DNA of 22,751 bases from positions 1-22,751 of the IMG/VR virus record IMGVR_UViG_3300046804_001904; one strand, given 5' to 3'. The position numbers and the translations under genes are program-made. Shown here piece after piece: positions 10,611 to 18,292 of this stretch (within the stretch, counting starts at the first letter, position 1; every line of letters starts with the position of its first letter). Source of the stretch: a virus. Under the pieces are notes generated by a model. It was given only the letters and a program-made list of their open reading frames with translations. It was not told the DNA's origin and did not search any database.

Positions 10611-12944
10611 ATGGTTTCACCTGCTCTCACCGAGCAACAAATTGAGCTGGAAAAGCGTGCCATTACCTACGGGCGGGAACGCTTGCTGGACAACACACGC
10701 AAGCTGGAGGAGCGCTCCTACGGGTCGGCAACGGTCTATGGGTCAGCCAGCATCCAGGCAGCCGTTGGAGAGGTCTCACGGGTCATAGAGGACACGCTGA
10801 GCCGCATCCACAAGGGGAAAAACGGAGCTGACTTCGCCACGATCCACCAGTACCTCGCTGAGATCGAGCCAGAGGCAGCAGCAGCCATCGCGTTGAAGCT
10901 GACCTTTGACAAGGTGTTCAGCCCTAAGGATCGGGCCAATGAGATCGCCAACGTGATCACTGCCATTGGCCAAGCCCTAGAGCAGGAGTGTCAGCTTCGT
11001 TGGTACGAGTCACAGGACAAAGACCTGTACGACCGCATCAAGCGGCAGTACTGGCACAGCGCCTGTGGCACCCAACAGAAAGCCACCGTGACTCGCACGA
11101 TGATGAATCGACACGATCATCATTGGACGCCATGGGGGACCGTCGTCAGGGCAAAGCTCGGTGGCTGGTTGCTGGATTGTGTGATGAAAGCGACTGGTTG
11201 GTTTGACCGGATCACCGTCAACAGGCACAACGGAACACCAACGCTCATCGTTCCAAGCCTTCTCTTTGCCATGCAAAAGGAAGAGCTGATGCAAGACGCT
11301 TTGATGTTTGCTCCAATGGCGTGGCCCATGCTGGTCCCACCCCGAGATTGGAGCCATATCAAGTCTGGTGGCTATCTACTCAACGAGGTGATGCATGGGC
11401 ATGAACTGGTCCGACGTGGTGATCACGCACTAATACAGGGGAACACACCACTCCTGTTTTTGAACAAGCTCCAAAAGGTTGCCTACACGCTCAACGAGTT
11501 CATCGTCGACGTGGCTGAGACCTTGATGGAGCGTCAGTACAAGGTCGGTAAGTTCTTGCCGATCATTGAGCTACCCCTCCCCAACAAACCGTTCGACATC
11601 GCGGAGAACGACGAGGCTAGGCACGAGTACAGACGGCAAGCAGCAGAGGCCATGAACCAGAACGCTGCGTCATTCAAACGGTCATGCCGTACACGAATGA
11701 CAATGGAGACCGTCAAGATCTTCAAGGAGAGAGATAAGTTCTATCTCCCGTGGTCCTTTGACTATCGAGGTCGAACGTATCCAATCCCAGCCTTTCTCAC
11801 CCCACAAGACACTGACTTCGGTAAATCCCTGCTGAAGTTTGCTGAGCCGTCGTTCATGACGGATGAAGCAGAGGCTTGGTTGGCATTCCAAGTGGCTACA
11901 ACCTACGGGTTGGACAAAGCCACGATGAAAGAACGCCAGGACTGGGTTCTCCAGAACCAAGACCTGATATCTCGTGTGGCTAACGCTCCACTAGTGGAGA
12001 TAGGCGAGTGGGAGGTTGCAGATGAGCCGTGGCAGTTCCTTGCTGCATGTGAGGAATACAACGCTTGTGTCATTGAGTGCACAAGAAGTTGGACAAATCT
12101 GCCGGTTGCTATTGACGCTACGTGCTCAGGTCTGCAGATCTTGGCTGGTATGGCGAGGGATCAATCAACTGCAAAGTTGGTAAATGTTCTTCCGTCAGAT
12201 CAGCCACAGGATGCATACAAAGTTGTGGCTGAGGTTGCTAAACCAAAACTGCCAGATCACCTAGCTGTTCTCCTTGATCGGAAGGTCACAAAGAGAACAG
12301 TCATGACAATCCCATACAACGCCACCAAACATTCTAATAGGGCTTACATCCGTGAAGCTCTTAAGGAAAAGGGTGCTGAGTTCACACCAGAGGAACTCAC
12401 TCTGATTGTTAACGCAGTCAGAGAAGCCATGTATGAAGTTGTCCCCGGTCCAATGCGTGTCATGGACTGGATCAAACAAGAAGTTGGCGCAGCGTTTAAG
12501 CGCGGCGTAGATCACCTTATTTGGGAGACACCGTCTGGCTTCATTGTGAAGCAAAATAGACGTAAGTTCAAAACAAAACGAGTAGAGCTAAAAATTTTAG
12601 GACGATGTGACATCAATTTAAATATCGCTCCTAAAGGCCCTGATGTTGCTGGTCATAAGTCCAGCACAGCTCCGAATCTTATTCACTCATTGGATGCTTC
12701 GATCCTTCATCAAGCATTCCTGAAGTTCAATGCACCGTTCACGGTGATCCACGATTCAGTCCTGTGTCGGGCAACTGATATGGGCACATTGAATCGCGTA
12801 GTTAGGGAAACCTACTGCGAAATCTTTTCAACTAGCAATCCACTTGTGGACTTTGCTGAAGCCATCGGAGCAGAGACAGAACCACCAATCATTGGTGATC
12901 TTGATCTTGATTCCGTTCTTGAATCCACCTATTTCTTTTGTTAA
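10611..12944 (+). CDS. T7-type single-subunit RNA polymerase
   Basis: The 777-residue protein (T7: 883) shows the family motifs in order: PWSFDYRGRTYP (T7 'DWRGR' region, about residue 378), motif A AIDATCSGLQ (catalytic Asp about 502), motif B RKVTKRTVMTIPYNATKH (about 557-574), and motif C APNLIHSLDAS plus FTVIHDSVL (second catalytic Asp about 713). It ends in an aromatic YFFC, like the C-terminal foot of T7 polymerase. It should transcribe middle and late phage genes from promoters such as A and B. Palindromic sites lie upstream (10554) and inside the gene (11987, 12839). Base composition falls from GC-rich in the first half towards AT-richer in the last third. Confidence 0.97.
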   Translation: MVSPALTEQQIELEKRAITYGRERLLDNTRKLEERSYGSATVYGSASIQAAVGEVSRVIEDTLSRIHKGKNGADFATIHQYLAEIEPEAAAAIALKLTFDKVFSPKDRANEIANVITAIGQALEQECQLRWYESQDKDLYDRIKRQYWHSACGTQQKATVTRTMMNRHDHHWTPWGTVVRAKLGGWLLDCVMKATGWFDRITVNRHNGTPTLIVPSLLFAMQKEELMQDALMFAPMAWPMLVPPRDWSHIKSGGYLLNEVMHGHELVRRGDHALIQGNTPLLFLNKLQKVAYTLNEFIVDVAETLMERQYKVGKFLPIIELPLPNKPFDIAENDEARHEYRRQAAEAMNQNAASFKRSCRTRMTMETVKIFKERDKFYLPWSFDYRGRTYPIPAFLTPQDTDFGKSLLKFAEPSFMTDEAEAWLAFQVATTYGLDKATMKERQDWVLQNQDLISRVANAPLVEIGEWEVADEPWQFLAACEEYNACVIECTRSWTNLPVAIDATCSGLQILAGMARDQSTAKLVNVLPSDQPQDAYKVVAEVAKPKLPDHLAVLLDRKVTKRTVMTIPYNATKHSNRAYIREALKEKGAEFTPEELTLIVNAVREAMYEVVPGPMRVMDWIKQEVGAAFKRGVDHLIWETPSGFIVKQNRRKFKTKRVELKILGRCDINLNIAPKGPDVAGHKSSTAPNLIHSLDASILHQAFLKFNAPFTVIHDSVLCRATDMGTLNRVVRETYCEIFSTSNPLVDFAEAIGAETEPPIIGDLDLDSVLESTYFFC
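11987..11998. repeat. Palindromic site 6 (TCCACTAGTGGA) within the RNA polymerase gene
   Basis: It is identical to site 5 and extends to 14 bp (CTCCACTAGTGGAG, 11986-11999). Being in coding sequence it may be a chance or roadblock site, but the identity with the upstream site is striking. Confidence 0.45.
12839..12850. repeat. Palindromic site 7 (TCCACTTGTGGA) near the end of the RNA polymerase gene
   Basis: This is the exact reverse complement of site 3 (TCCACAAGTGGA), located about 95 bases before the SSB start. Confidence 0.45.
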
Positions 12945-13513
12945 TGGCCGCCAAAACTATCGTCACCGAAAAGCCTGTTGTCCTTGAAGGTTATCAGGCT
13001 GTGATGAAGCCCAGCAAGTTTGGTTACTCTCTTGCTACTGTCTTTACCGATGATCTCATCGAACAACTGGAAGCAGACCGCACTGAGGTTCTCAAGTGGT
13101 GTGAATCCAAGTTGAAGAACCCAAAGCGTGCAACGCTAAAGCCTGAACCATGGGAAGAAGTTTCCGATGGTAAGTATAAAGTCAAGTTCTCTTGGAATGA
13201 GGAGAACTGCCCAACGATTGTGGACAGCGAAGGTACTGTGATTACTAACACAGCATTGCCTGTGTATAGCGGATCGACAGTCAAGCTGGCCTTCTTCCAA
13301 AAACCTTACATCCTCAAGGATGGTGTTACTTACGGCACCAGTCTGAAGTTGAAGGGTATTCAGATTATCAGTCTTTCCAGTAGTGCTGGTGTTGATACTG
13401 GTGATATGGATGCTGAAGATGTTGCTGAACTCTTTGGTAAAACCAAGGGATTCAAGGCTGAGGATCCGAATGTGACCCCGGCTCCTGCAACTGAAACCGA
13501 CATCGATTTCTGA
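12944..13513 (+). CDS. Single-stranded DNA-binding protein, T7 gp2.5-like
   Basis: The start is ATG 12944, sharing TAATG with the polymerase stop. The 189-residue protein begins MAAKTIVTEKPVVLEGYQAV and has an OB-fold-like body (KYKVKFSWNEEN, PVYSGSTVKLAFFQKPY, TSLKLKGIQIISL). It ends in the acidic tail ETDIDF with terminal Phe. T7 gp2.5 uses just such a tail to contact the polymerase and helicase-primase. It coats single-stranded DNA during replication and recombination. The position between RNA polymerase and endonuclease I matches T7. Confidence 0.85.
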   Translation: MAAKTIVTEKPVVLEGYQAVMKPSKFGYSLATVFTDDLIEQLEADRTEVLKWCESKLKNPKRATLKPEPWEEVSDGKYKVKFSWNEENCPTIVDSEGTVITNTALPVYSGSTVKLAFFQKPYILKDGVTYGTSLKLKGIQIISLSSSAGVDTGDMDAEDVAELFGKTKGFKAEDPNVTPAPATETDIDF

Positions 13514-13518
13514 TTCCG

Positions 13519-13872
13519 ATGGCTTTCCGCTCTGGGTTGGAAGAGAAGGTCGCTGATCTTCTCACCAACCTGGGCGTGAAGTACGAGTACGAATCAACCA
13601 AGGTTGCATATCAGATTCAACACAATTACTGCCCCGATTTTCTTTTGCCGAATGGAATTTATCTTGAGGTGAAAGGTCATCTGACCGAAGAGGATCGTCG
13701 AAAGATGAAGGCAGTAAAGGATCAGAACCCTAACCTTGATATTCGCTTTGTATTTCAATCGCCCTATAACAAGATCTACAAAGGATCAAAAACTACGTAC
13801 GCAAAGTGGGCCGAGAAACACGGCTTCCAATGGTGCGTGTTCCACAGTATCCCAATCGAATGGCTGATGTAG
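13519..13872 (+). CDS. Endonuclease I (Holliday-junction resolvase), T7 gp3-like
   Basis: The 117-residue protein has the gp3 core: GLEEKVADLLTNLGVKYEYE (catalytic Glu in the first helix), then YCPDFLLPNGIYLEVKGH with the Asp and the Glu-x-Lys of the PD-(D/E)xK site. The family motif RFVFQSPYNKIYKGSKTTY follows, then WAEKHGF. T7 endonuclease I (149 residues) resolves branched DNA and degrades host DNA. The gene begins 5 bases after ssb and overlaps the next small gene at its end. Active-site residues are intact. Confidence 0.93.
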   Translation: MAFRSGLEEKVADLLTNLGVKYEYESTKVAYQIQHNYCPDFLLPNGIYLEVKGHLTEEDRRKMKAVKDQNPNLDIRFVFQSPYNKIYKGSKTTYAKWAEKHGFQWCVFHSIPIEWLM

Positions 13873-14009
13873 AGCTGATCAAAGATCTTGCTACCAATCT
13901 GATCATGGCACTCGACAAACATTCCTCACCGAATGACATTGTCGAAGGCTTTGAAGATGCATTGGATAGCTACGAAGAATTGATCCAACGTTTCCACACC
14001 CAAAAATGA
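13860..14009 (+). CDS. Small acidic helical protein
   Basis: ATG 13860 inside the end of the endonuclease gene opens 49 codons: MADVELIKDLATNLIMALDK, then NDIVEGFEDALDSYEELIQR. It is all-helical and acidic. Its middle resembles the next small protein (DIVEGFEDALDSY versus DVVNAFAAAINDW), so the two may be paralogues. ATGA coupling (14006-14009) links them. Function unknown. Confidence 0.55.
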   Translation: MADVELIKDLATNLIMALDKHSSPNDIVEGFEDALDSYEELIQRFHTQK

Positions 14010-14212
14010 CTCCACAAAAACGACTTGAACAGTATTTCTCTGATGTCTTGTGTGAAGCAGAGGAATCCATCAAGGCTGGTGAAGTAAGTGTTGACGATGT
14101 TGTCAATGCTTTTGCTGCTGCCATCAATGATTGGCATTCGTATTTCCAGAACACTGCTGACATTTACGAAAAGCTGATCAATGCTGTCATTTCCCGATAC
14201 AGAAACAAGTAA
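14006..14212 (+). CDS. Small acidic helical protein, possible paralogue of the preceding gene
   Basis: The 68-residue product starts MTPQKRLEQYFSDVLCEAEE and continues VSVDDVVNAFAAAINDWHSY, then a helix ending NAVISRYRNK. It shares a 'DxVxxFxxAixxxxxY' pattern with the previous protein. The last 32 bases overlap the primase-helicase start. Such small genes between endonuclease I and primase occur in other T7-like phages; function unknown. Confidence 0.6.
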   Translation: MTPQKRLEQYFSDVLCEAEESIKAGEVSVDDVVNAFAAAINDWHSYFQNTADIYEKLINAVISRYRNK

Positions 14213-15770
14213 GTATCTAACCCATGAACCTTGTCCTAATTGTGGCAGTAGAAACAATCTTGGTCGTTACGACGATGGCCACGGCTACTGCTTTGGGTGC
14301 GGCTATTGGGAGGCTGGTGAATTCAACACTGTCACATCGTCAAAACCACGGATGACATTTCCCATTAAGGGAACACCCGAACCACTACCTAAACGTGGCC
14401 TCAGTGAAGAGACTTGCCGAAAGTATCGAGTCCATCGAGAAGGCAATCAACTCTACTTCCATTACTTCGCAAAGGATGGAAGCTGCACTGGTGCCAAGGT
14501 AAAAACACCTGACAAACAATTCCGATGGGAGGGAACCAACCCTGATGGACAACTATTTGGACAGCAGCTCTTCCCAAGTTCTGGAAAGAGAGTGGTTATC
14601 ACTGAAGGAGAACTTGATGCGCTTTCGTGTTATCAAGCTTACTCGGGGAATTGGCCGATGGTATCAATACCGGATGGTGCCAATTCGGCCAAGCGTGCGA
14701 TTCAAAGGCAGCTTGAGTGGCTCCAGGGTTATGAGGAGATTGTCCTCTTCTTTGATAACGACGATCCAGGCCGTCAAGCTGCGAAGGATGCGGCAGGGGT
14801 ATTGCCACCAGGCAAGGTTAAGATCGCTCACTTGCCAGATTTCAAGGATGCTTCCGATGCACTCCAGGCTGGCAAGGTACAAGCGATTAAAGAAGCAATC
14901 TGGAACGCTTCCGCATACCGCCCAGACGGCATTGTCGAAGCGAAGAGCCTCCTAGAGCAGATTCTTAAACCTAACGATGATGGACTCTACGAGTACCCAT
15001 TTAAAGGGTTACAGGACAAGCTTCATGGCATTAGAAATGGCGAACTGGTGACCGTGACCGCTGGATCGGGGACAGGGAAGAGTTCTTTTTGTAGAGAACT
15101 TGCTACACACTTACTCAATAAGGGTGAGCGTGTTGGATATCTGGCCTTAGAAGAATCCAACCGTCGCACAGCTCTTGGACTAATGTCCGTTGCTGAAGGT
15201 AAGCCCTACCACATTGGTGAACACTCACGCACTGAATTATCAGATGTCTACTCCAGAACCCTTGGACATTGGCCGCTTTATCTTTTTGATGGCTTCGGTA
15301 GTTTTGATCCCGATGTTATTTATAACCGTGTGGAGTATCTTGCCCAAGGTCTTGACGTAAAGATTGTCTTCCTTGATCACCTCAGCATTCTGTTGAGTGG
15401 TCTTGATGGAGACGAACGTCGGGTGATCGACCAGACAATGACCAAGCTTCGTTCTCTTGTGGAACGGACTGGCATCTCATTGTTCCTTGTCTCTCACCTG
15501 CGTCGTCCTAGTGGTGACCAAAGTCACGAGGAAGGAGCACGTGTAAGTCTGGGCTCCTTAAGAGGTTCACACAGCATCGCACAACTCAGTGATGCCGTTA
15601 TTGCACTTGAACGGAATCAACAAACCAACTCCGCGACAACTGTACGAGTACTCAAGAATCGGTACAGCGGAGAAGTTGGCCCTTGTTGTGACCTTATTTA
15701 TGACCTTAACACTTGCCGTTTTATCGAGCATGAATCCGAACAAGAGTTCGACCCAACAACGGATTTCTAA
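14181..15770 (+). CDS. DNA primase-helicase, T7 gp4-like
   Basis: The 529-residue protein has the full bifunctional layout: a zinc ribbon CPNC...CFGC (Cys 18, 21, 37, 40), a Toprim primase core with VVITEGELDAL (about 136-146) and LFFDNDDPGRQA, then a RecA-like DnaB-type helicase with Walker A AGSGTGKSS (about 293-301), Walker B IVFLDHLSIL (about 394) and LFLVSHLRRP. The acidic tail EFDPTTDF ends in Phe, as in T7 gp4, where it docks on the polymerase. It unwinds the fork and makes primers for the split polymerase downstream. Start 14181 is needed to keep the zinc ribbon and overlaps the previous gene by 32 bases. Confidence 0.96.
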   Translation: MLSFPDTETSKYLTHEPCPNCGSRNNLGRYDDGHGYCFGCGYWEAGEFNTVTSSKPRMTFPIKGTPEPLPKRGLSEETCRKYRVHREGNQLYFHYFAKDGSCTGAKVKTPDKQFRWEGTNPDGQLFGQQLFPSSGKRVVITEGELDALSCYQAYSGNWPMVSIPDGANSAKRAIQRQLEWLQGYEEIVLFFDNDDPGRQAAKDAAGVLPPGKVKIAHLPDFKDASDALQAGKVQAIKEAIWNASAYRPDGIVEAKSLLEQILKPNDDGLYEYPFKGLQDKLHGIRNGELVTVTAGSGTGKSSFCRELATHLLNKGERVGYLALEESNRRTALGLMSVAEGKPYHIGEHSRTELSDVYSRTLGHWPLYLFDGFGSFDPDVIYNRVEYLAQGLDVKIVFLDHLSILLSGLDGDERRVIDQTMTKLRSLVERTGISLFLVSHLRRPSGDQSHEEGARVSLGSLRGSHSIAQLSDAVIALERNQQTNSATTVRVLKNRYSGEVGPCCDLIYDLNTCRFIEHESEQEFDPTTDF

Positions 15771-15903
15771 CTACGAATCGCTGCTCAAGCGACCCAACCC
15801 TCCTTCACCAGAAATGGTGCAACGAGCACAACCCTACCGGGCAGACACGCTTCAGGAATTAGAGGCTGTCATTAAGTACCCCGCAAATGTTATCGATGGA
15901 TGA
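15730..15903 (+). CDS. Small unknown protein
   Basis: ATG 15730, inside the last codons of the primase-helicase, gives 57 residues: MNPNKSSTQQRISNYESLLK, then RPNPPSPEMVQRAQPYRADT and a helix LQELEAVIKYPANVIDG. An alternative ATG at 15814 would leave a very short product. It is followed by another tiny gene overlapping its end. Not recognised; possibly a replisome accessory by position only. Confidence 0.5.
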   Translation: MNPNKSSTQQRISNYESLLKRPNPPSPEMVQRAQPYRADTLQELEAVIKYPANVIDG

Positions 15904-16066
15904 CACTGAAACACTCATCATTTGCACCAAGGAAGAACTCCTGGCTATGCATAAACGGGGTGAGATTGAAGGTGAAGGGTTTGTGATCACTACCGAAGCA
16001 TTGTTTGAAGTACTTGCTGAGTACTACGGAGTCAACCCACACTGGCAACCTAATGATGTCTATTGA
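15896..16066 (+). CDS. Small acidic unknown protein
   Basis: The frame from ATG 15896 encodes 56 residues: MDDTETLIICTKEELLAMHK, then GEIEGEGFVITTEALFEVLA and EYYGVNPHWQPNDVY. An in-frame ATG at 15887 would add three residues. Its TGA (16064-16066) shares a base with the exonuclease ATG, a TGATG coupling that supports real translation. The composition suggests a small alpha/beta fold. Function unknown. Confidence 0.6.
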   Translation: MDDTETLIICTKEELLAMHKRGEIEGEGFVITTEALFEVLAEYYGVNPHWQPNDVY

Positions 16067-16632
16067 TGAACCTACTTTTCGACATCGAGACTGACGGACT
16101 GTACGACAACCTTACGACCATCCACTGTGTTGCTATCAAAGACCTTGGTAACAATGAGGTTTATGTCTTTAACGATGAGGGTAATCAGCCACCTATTGCT
16201 CGTGCCATCACGATGCTGGAGGAGGCTGACACGATCATTGGGCAGAACGTAATTAATTACGACATCCCAGTCATCCAGAAGTTCTACCCATGGTTCACAC
16301 CACCACGGACCATTGACACTCTTATTCTTAGCCGTTTGTATCATCCTGATCTGCTTAAGATTGATGGTATTAGGAAGTGGAACCACATGCCACTCCAACT
16401 CTACGGACGACATTCGTTAGAGGCATACGGTTACAGATTAGGTGAGTACAAGGGTGGCTTTGCCAAGCAAACTGACTGGAAAAACTGGTCTCAAGACATG
16501 GAGGACTATTGCGTACAGGACTTACAAGTCACACACAAACTATGGAATCACTTCCAGAAAAAGATCCAACAACAAGCAAAGGAGGATCAGGAGTTGAAGT
16601 CCCAGAATGGGTCACGCTTGAGCACCAAGTAG
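16066..16632 (+). CDS. DNA polymerase, N-terminal 3'-5' exonuclease part (split gene)
   Basis: The 188-residue protein corresponds to the proofreading domain of T7 DNA polymerase: Exo I LLFDIETDGL (Asp and Glu at about 6 and 8), Exo II DTIIGQNVINYDIPVI, and Exo III DYCVQDLQVTHKLW (Tyr and Asp). It then runs into a Gln/Lys-rich stretch that lacks family character and stops at 16630-16632. The polymerase domain continues in the -1 frame from within this gene. The true exonuclease-like reading ends near the A5 run at 16558-16562. Either a programmed frameshift joins the parts, or they are two proteins, or one A is missing from the assembly. Confidence 0.88.
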   Translation: MNLLFDIETDGLYDNLTTIHCVAIKDLGNNEVYVFNDEGNQPPIARAITMLEEADTIIGQNVINYDIPVIQKFYPWFTPPRTIDTLILSRLYHPDLLKIDGIRKWNHMPLQLYGRHSLEAYGYRLGEYKGGFAKQTDWKNWSQDMEDYCVQDLQVTHKLWNHFQKKIQQQAKEDQELKSQNGSRLSTK

Positions 16633-17852
16633 CAGAAATCCTCACTAAACAACAGTTGCATGGATGGCATTTCGACGAACGATCCGCTCATGAGTTGGAA
16701 TCAGAACTACGATCTGCATTTGACTCGCTGCAAGGATCTCTTCGACAGCGGCACCCTTTCGTTGCGGGAGGCGAGTTTACTCCTCGTCGTTCTAACAAGA
16801 CCAAGGGATATCTACCTGGATGCCCTTTTACGCGCATCAAGGATCTTAGCCCAACCTCGCGAGATCACATCGCATGGGTCATGCAAGAGTTCTACGGATG
16901 GGAACCAACTGAATTTACAAAATCAGGAAAAGAAGCTATTGACGAAGTAGTTCTAAAGGACATAGGTACTCCAATTGCGCTGGACTTTCTTCAGTGTTTG
17001 GAACTGACTAAGCAGCTTGGCATGTTGTCAGACGGCAACAACGCCTGGCTAAAGCTTGTCAGAAAGGGCCGAATCCATCACCACTGCTCCGTTGCAACTA
17101 ACACTCACCGATGTGCCCATAGAAACCCAAATCTGGCCCAAGTCCCATCTGATGAACGATTCAGACGACTCTTCACTGCAACTCCAGGACTATGCATGGT
17201 TGGGGCCGATCTTAGCGGCATCGAGTTGCGGATGTTCGCGCATTACCTTAGTAAGTATGACAGTGGCCGCTATGGTGAGATCTTGCTTAATGGCGACATC
17301 CACCAAGTTAATGCCGACAAGATTGGCATTAGTCGTAAGCTCGTCAAAACCGTTACCTATGCTTTTCTTTATGGGGCAGGGAACGAAAAGATCGGACTTT
17401 CCTATGACCCTCAGCTTCCAGCCGATAAGGCAAAGAAGAAAGGGGCAGAGATACGGCAAGCGTATCTTGATGCAATTGAAGGTCTTAGCGATCTTGTTGA
17501 GGCCGTCAAGAAAAAGGTTCAATCAGTTGGCTACGTCAATTCAATTGATGGACGGCGTATCGCTGTTGATGGACCCCATAAAGCTCTGAACTATCTTCTG
17601 CAATCAGGAGCTGGTGTCATTGCAAAGCGATGGATGGTCATCGCTAACGATCAAATTAAACAACTAAATATTGAAGCTGATCAACTGGCATTTGTTCATG
17701 ATGAGCTTCAGTTTGAATGTAACCCCGCTCATGCGGACACTCTAATGTTTAACCTTGAATTGTCAGCAGCTCTCGCTGGCGAATATTACGGGATGCGAGT
17801 CCCTATTGCAGCCGAAGCTAAAAAGGGAGCCAACTGGTCAGAAGTGCATTAA
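16542..17852 (+). CDS. DNA polymerase, family A polymerase part (split gene)
   Basis: Read from ATG 16542 (436 residues), it contains the T7-type polymerase domain: VPEWVTLEHQVAEIL, where intact family members link exonuclease and polymerase, then HHHCSVATNTHRCAH, motif A GADLSGIELRMFAHYLS, motif B RKLVKTVTYAFLYGAG and motif C AFVHDELQFEC. The C-terminus GANWSEVH is normal. No Shine-Dalgarno sequence precedes ATG 16542. A purine block AAAGGAGG lies further in (about 16577-16584) but has no in-frame start at a useful distance. This supports either frameshift expression or a sequencing/assembly gap over separate initiation. All catalytic residues are present. Confidence 0.92.
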   Translation: MESLPEKDPTTSKGGSGVEVPEWVTLEHQVAEILTKQQLHGWHFDERSAHELESELRSAFDSLQGSLRQRHPFVAGGEFTPRRSNKTKGYLPGCPFTRIKDLSPTSRDHIAWVMQEFYGWEPTEFTKSGKEAIDEVVLKDIGTPIALDFLQCLELTKQLGMLSDGNNAWLKLVRKGRIHHHCSVATNTHRCAHRNPNLAQVPSDERFRRLFTATPGLCMVGADLSGIELRMFAHYLSKYDSGRYGEILLNGDIHQVNADKIGISRKLVKTVTYAFLYGAGNEKIGLSYDPQLPADKAKKKGAEIRQAYLDAIEGLSDLVEAVKKKVQSVGYVNSIDGRRIAVDGPHKALNYLLQSGAGVIAKRWMVIANDQIKQLNIEADQLAFVHDELQFECNPAHADTLMFNLELSAALAGEYYGMRVPIAAEAKKGANWSEVH

Positions 17853-18198
17853 GTGTCAAGAGGAAAAACCCTTAAGTGCGTTTGATCTTTTTCAAACAGG
17901 AGGTGGGATAAGAAATACGTGTAAGCAGTGCAGAAAAGAAATGTCTGCATTAAGGAATCGTCTTCGTAAAGCAAACCCTGTACCGCCACCAGGGGCTTGT
18001 CCAATATGTGGGTATCACACAGAAGTATGGATACTTGACCATTCGCATACTAGTAGCACATTTCGCGGTTACATATGCGACCGGTGCAATCGTGGCTTGG
18101 GATGCTTTCACGATGACTCGTTAATTGTACAAAAAGCCTTTGACTATCTAAATGCCCACAACCAAATCCAAAACAAACCTAGCCAAGAAACAATTTGA
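17806..18198 (+). CDS. Endonuclease VII-like nuclease with N-terminal zinc ribbon
   Basis: The domain starts with a zinc ribbon, CIKCQEEKPLSAF...CKQCRKE, followed by a recombination endonuclease VII signature: CPICG, VWILDHSHTSSTFRGYIC, DRCNRGLGCFHDD. The His-His/Asn pattern binds the catalytic metal. T4 endonuclease VII cuts Holliday junctions; many phage homologues act as homing-type enzymes. No ATG or GTG precedes the domain in frame: TTG 17806 or TTG 17755 are the available starts, both inside the end of the polymerase gene and without good ribosome sites. Its presence beside the polymerase gene, in a phage that already has endonuclease I, suggests a selfish insertion. Confidence 0.82.
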   Translation: MQPKLKREPTGQKCIKCQEEKPLSAFDLFQTGGGIRNTCKQCRKEMSALRNRLRKANPVPPPGACPICGYHTEVWILDHSHTSSTFRGYICDRCNRGLGCFHDDSLIVQKAFDYLNAHNQIQNKPSQETI

Positions 18199-18292
18199 AT
18201 CACGAGCTAAGTTCAAGCATACTCGTCAAGGCAACGGAACCCGCTCACTCCCAAAGGGCACAAAGAAATTGCGTAAGGGGCAAGGCCGATGA
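18152..18292 (+). CDS. Small strongly basic protein
   Basis: ATG 18152 opens a 46-residue frame with about 16 Lys/Arg: MPTTKSKTNLAKKQFESRAK, then FKHTRQGNGTRSLPKGTKKL and RKGQGR. It overlaps the endonuclease VII end by 47 bases and is coupled by ATGA (18289-18292) to the exonuclease. Small basic proteins of this type are common at this place in cyanopodoviruses, as I recall; a nucleic-acid-binding role is likely from charge alone. Confidence 0.6.
   Translation: MPTTKSKTNLAKKQFESRAKFKHTRQGNGTRSLPKGTKKLRKGQGR

Noticed and set aside
16577-16584. AAAGGAGG as the ribosome site for a separate DNA polymerase start
   Set aside because: No ATG, GTG or TTG in the polymerase frame lies within a usable distance downstream.
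17806-17852. Programmed frameshift fusing the DNA polymerase to the endonuclease VII-like protein
   Set aside because: The required shift is +1, no known +1 slippery site is present, and the polymerase ends with a normal C-terminus (NWSEVH).
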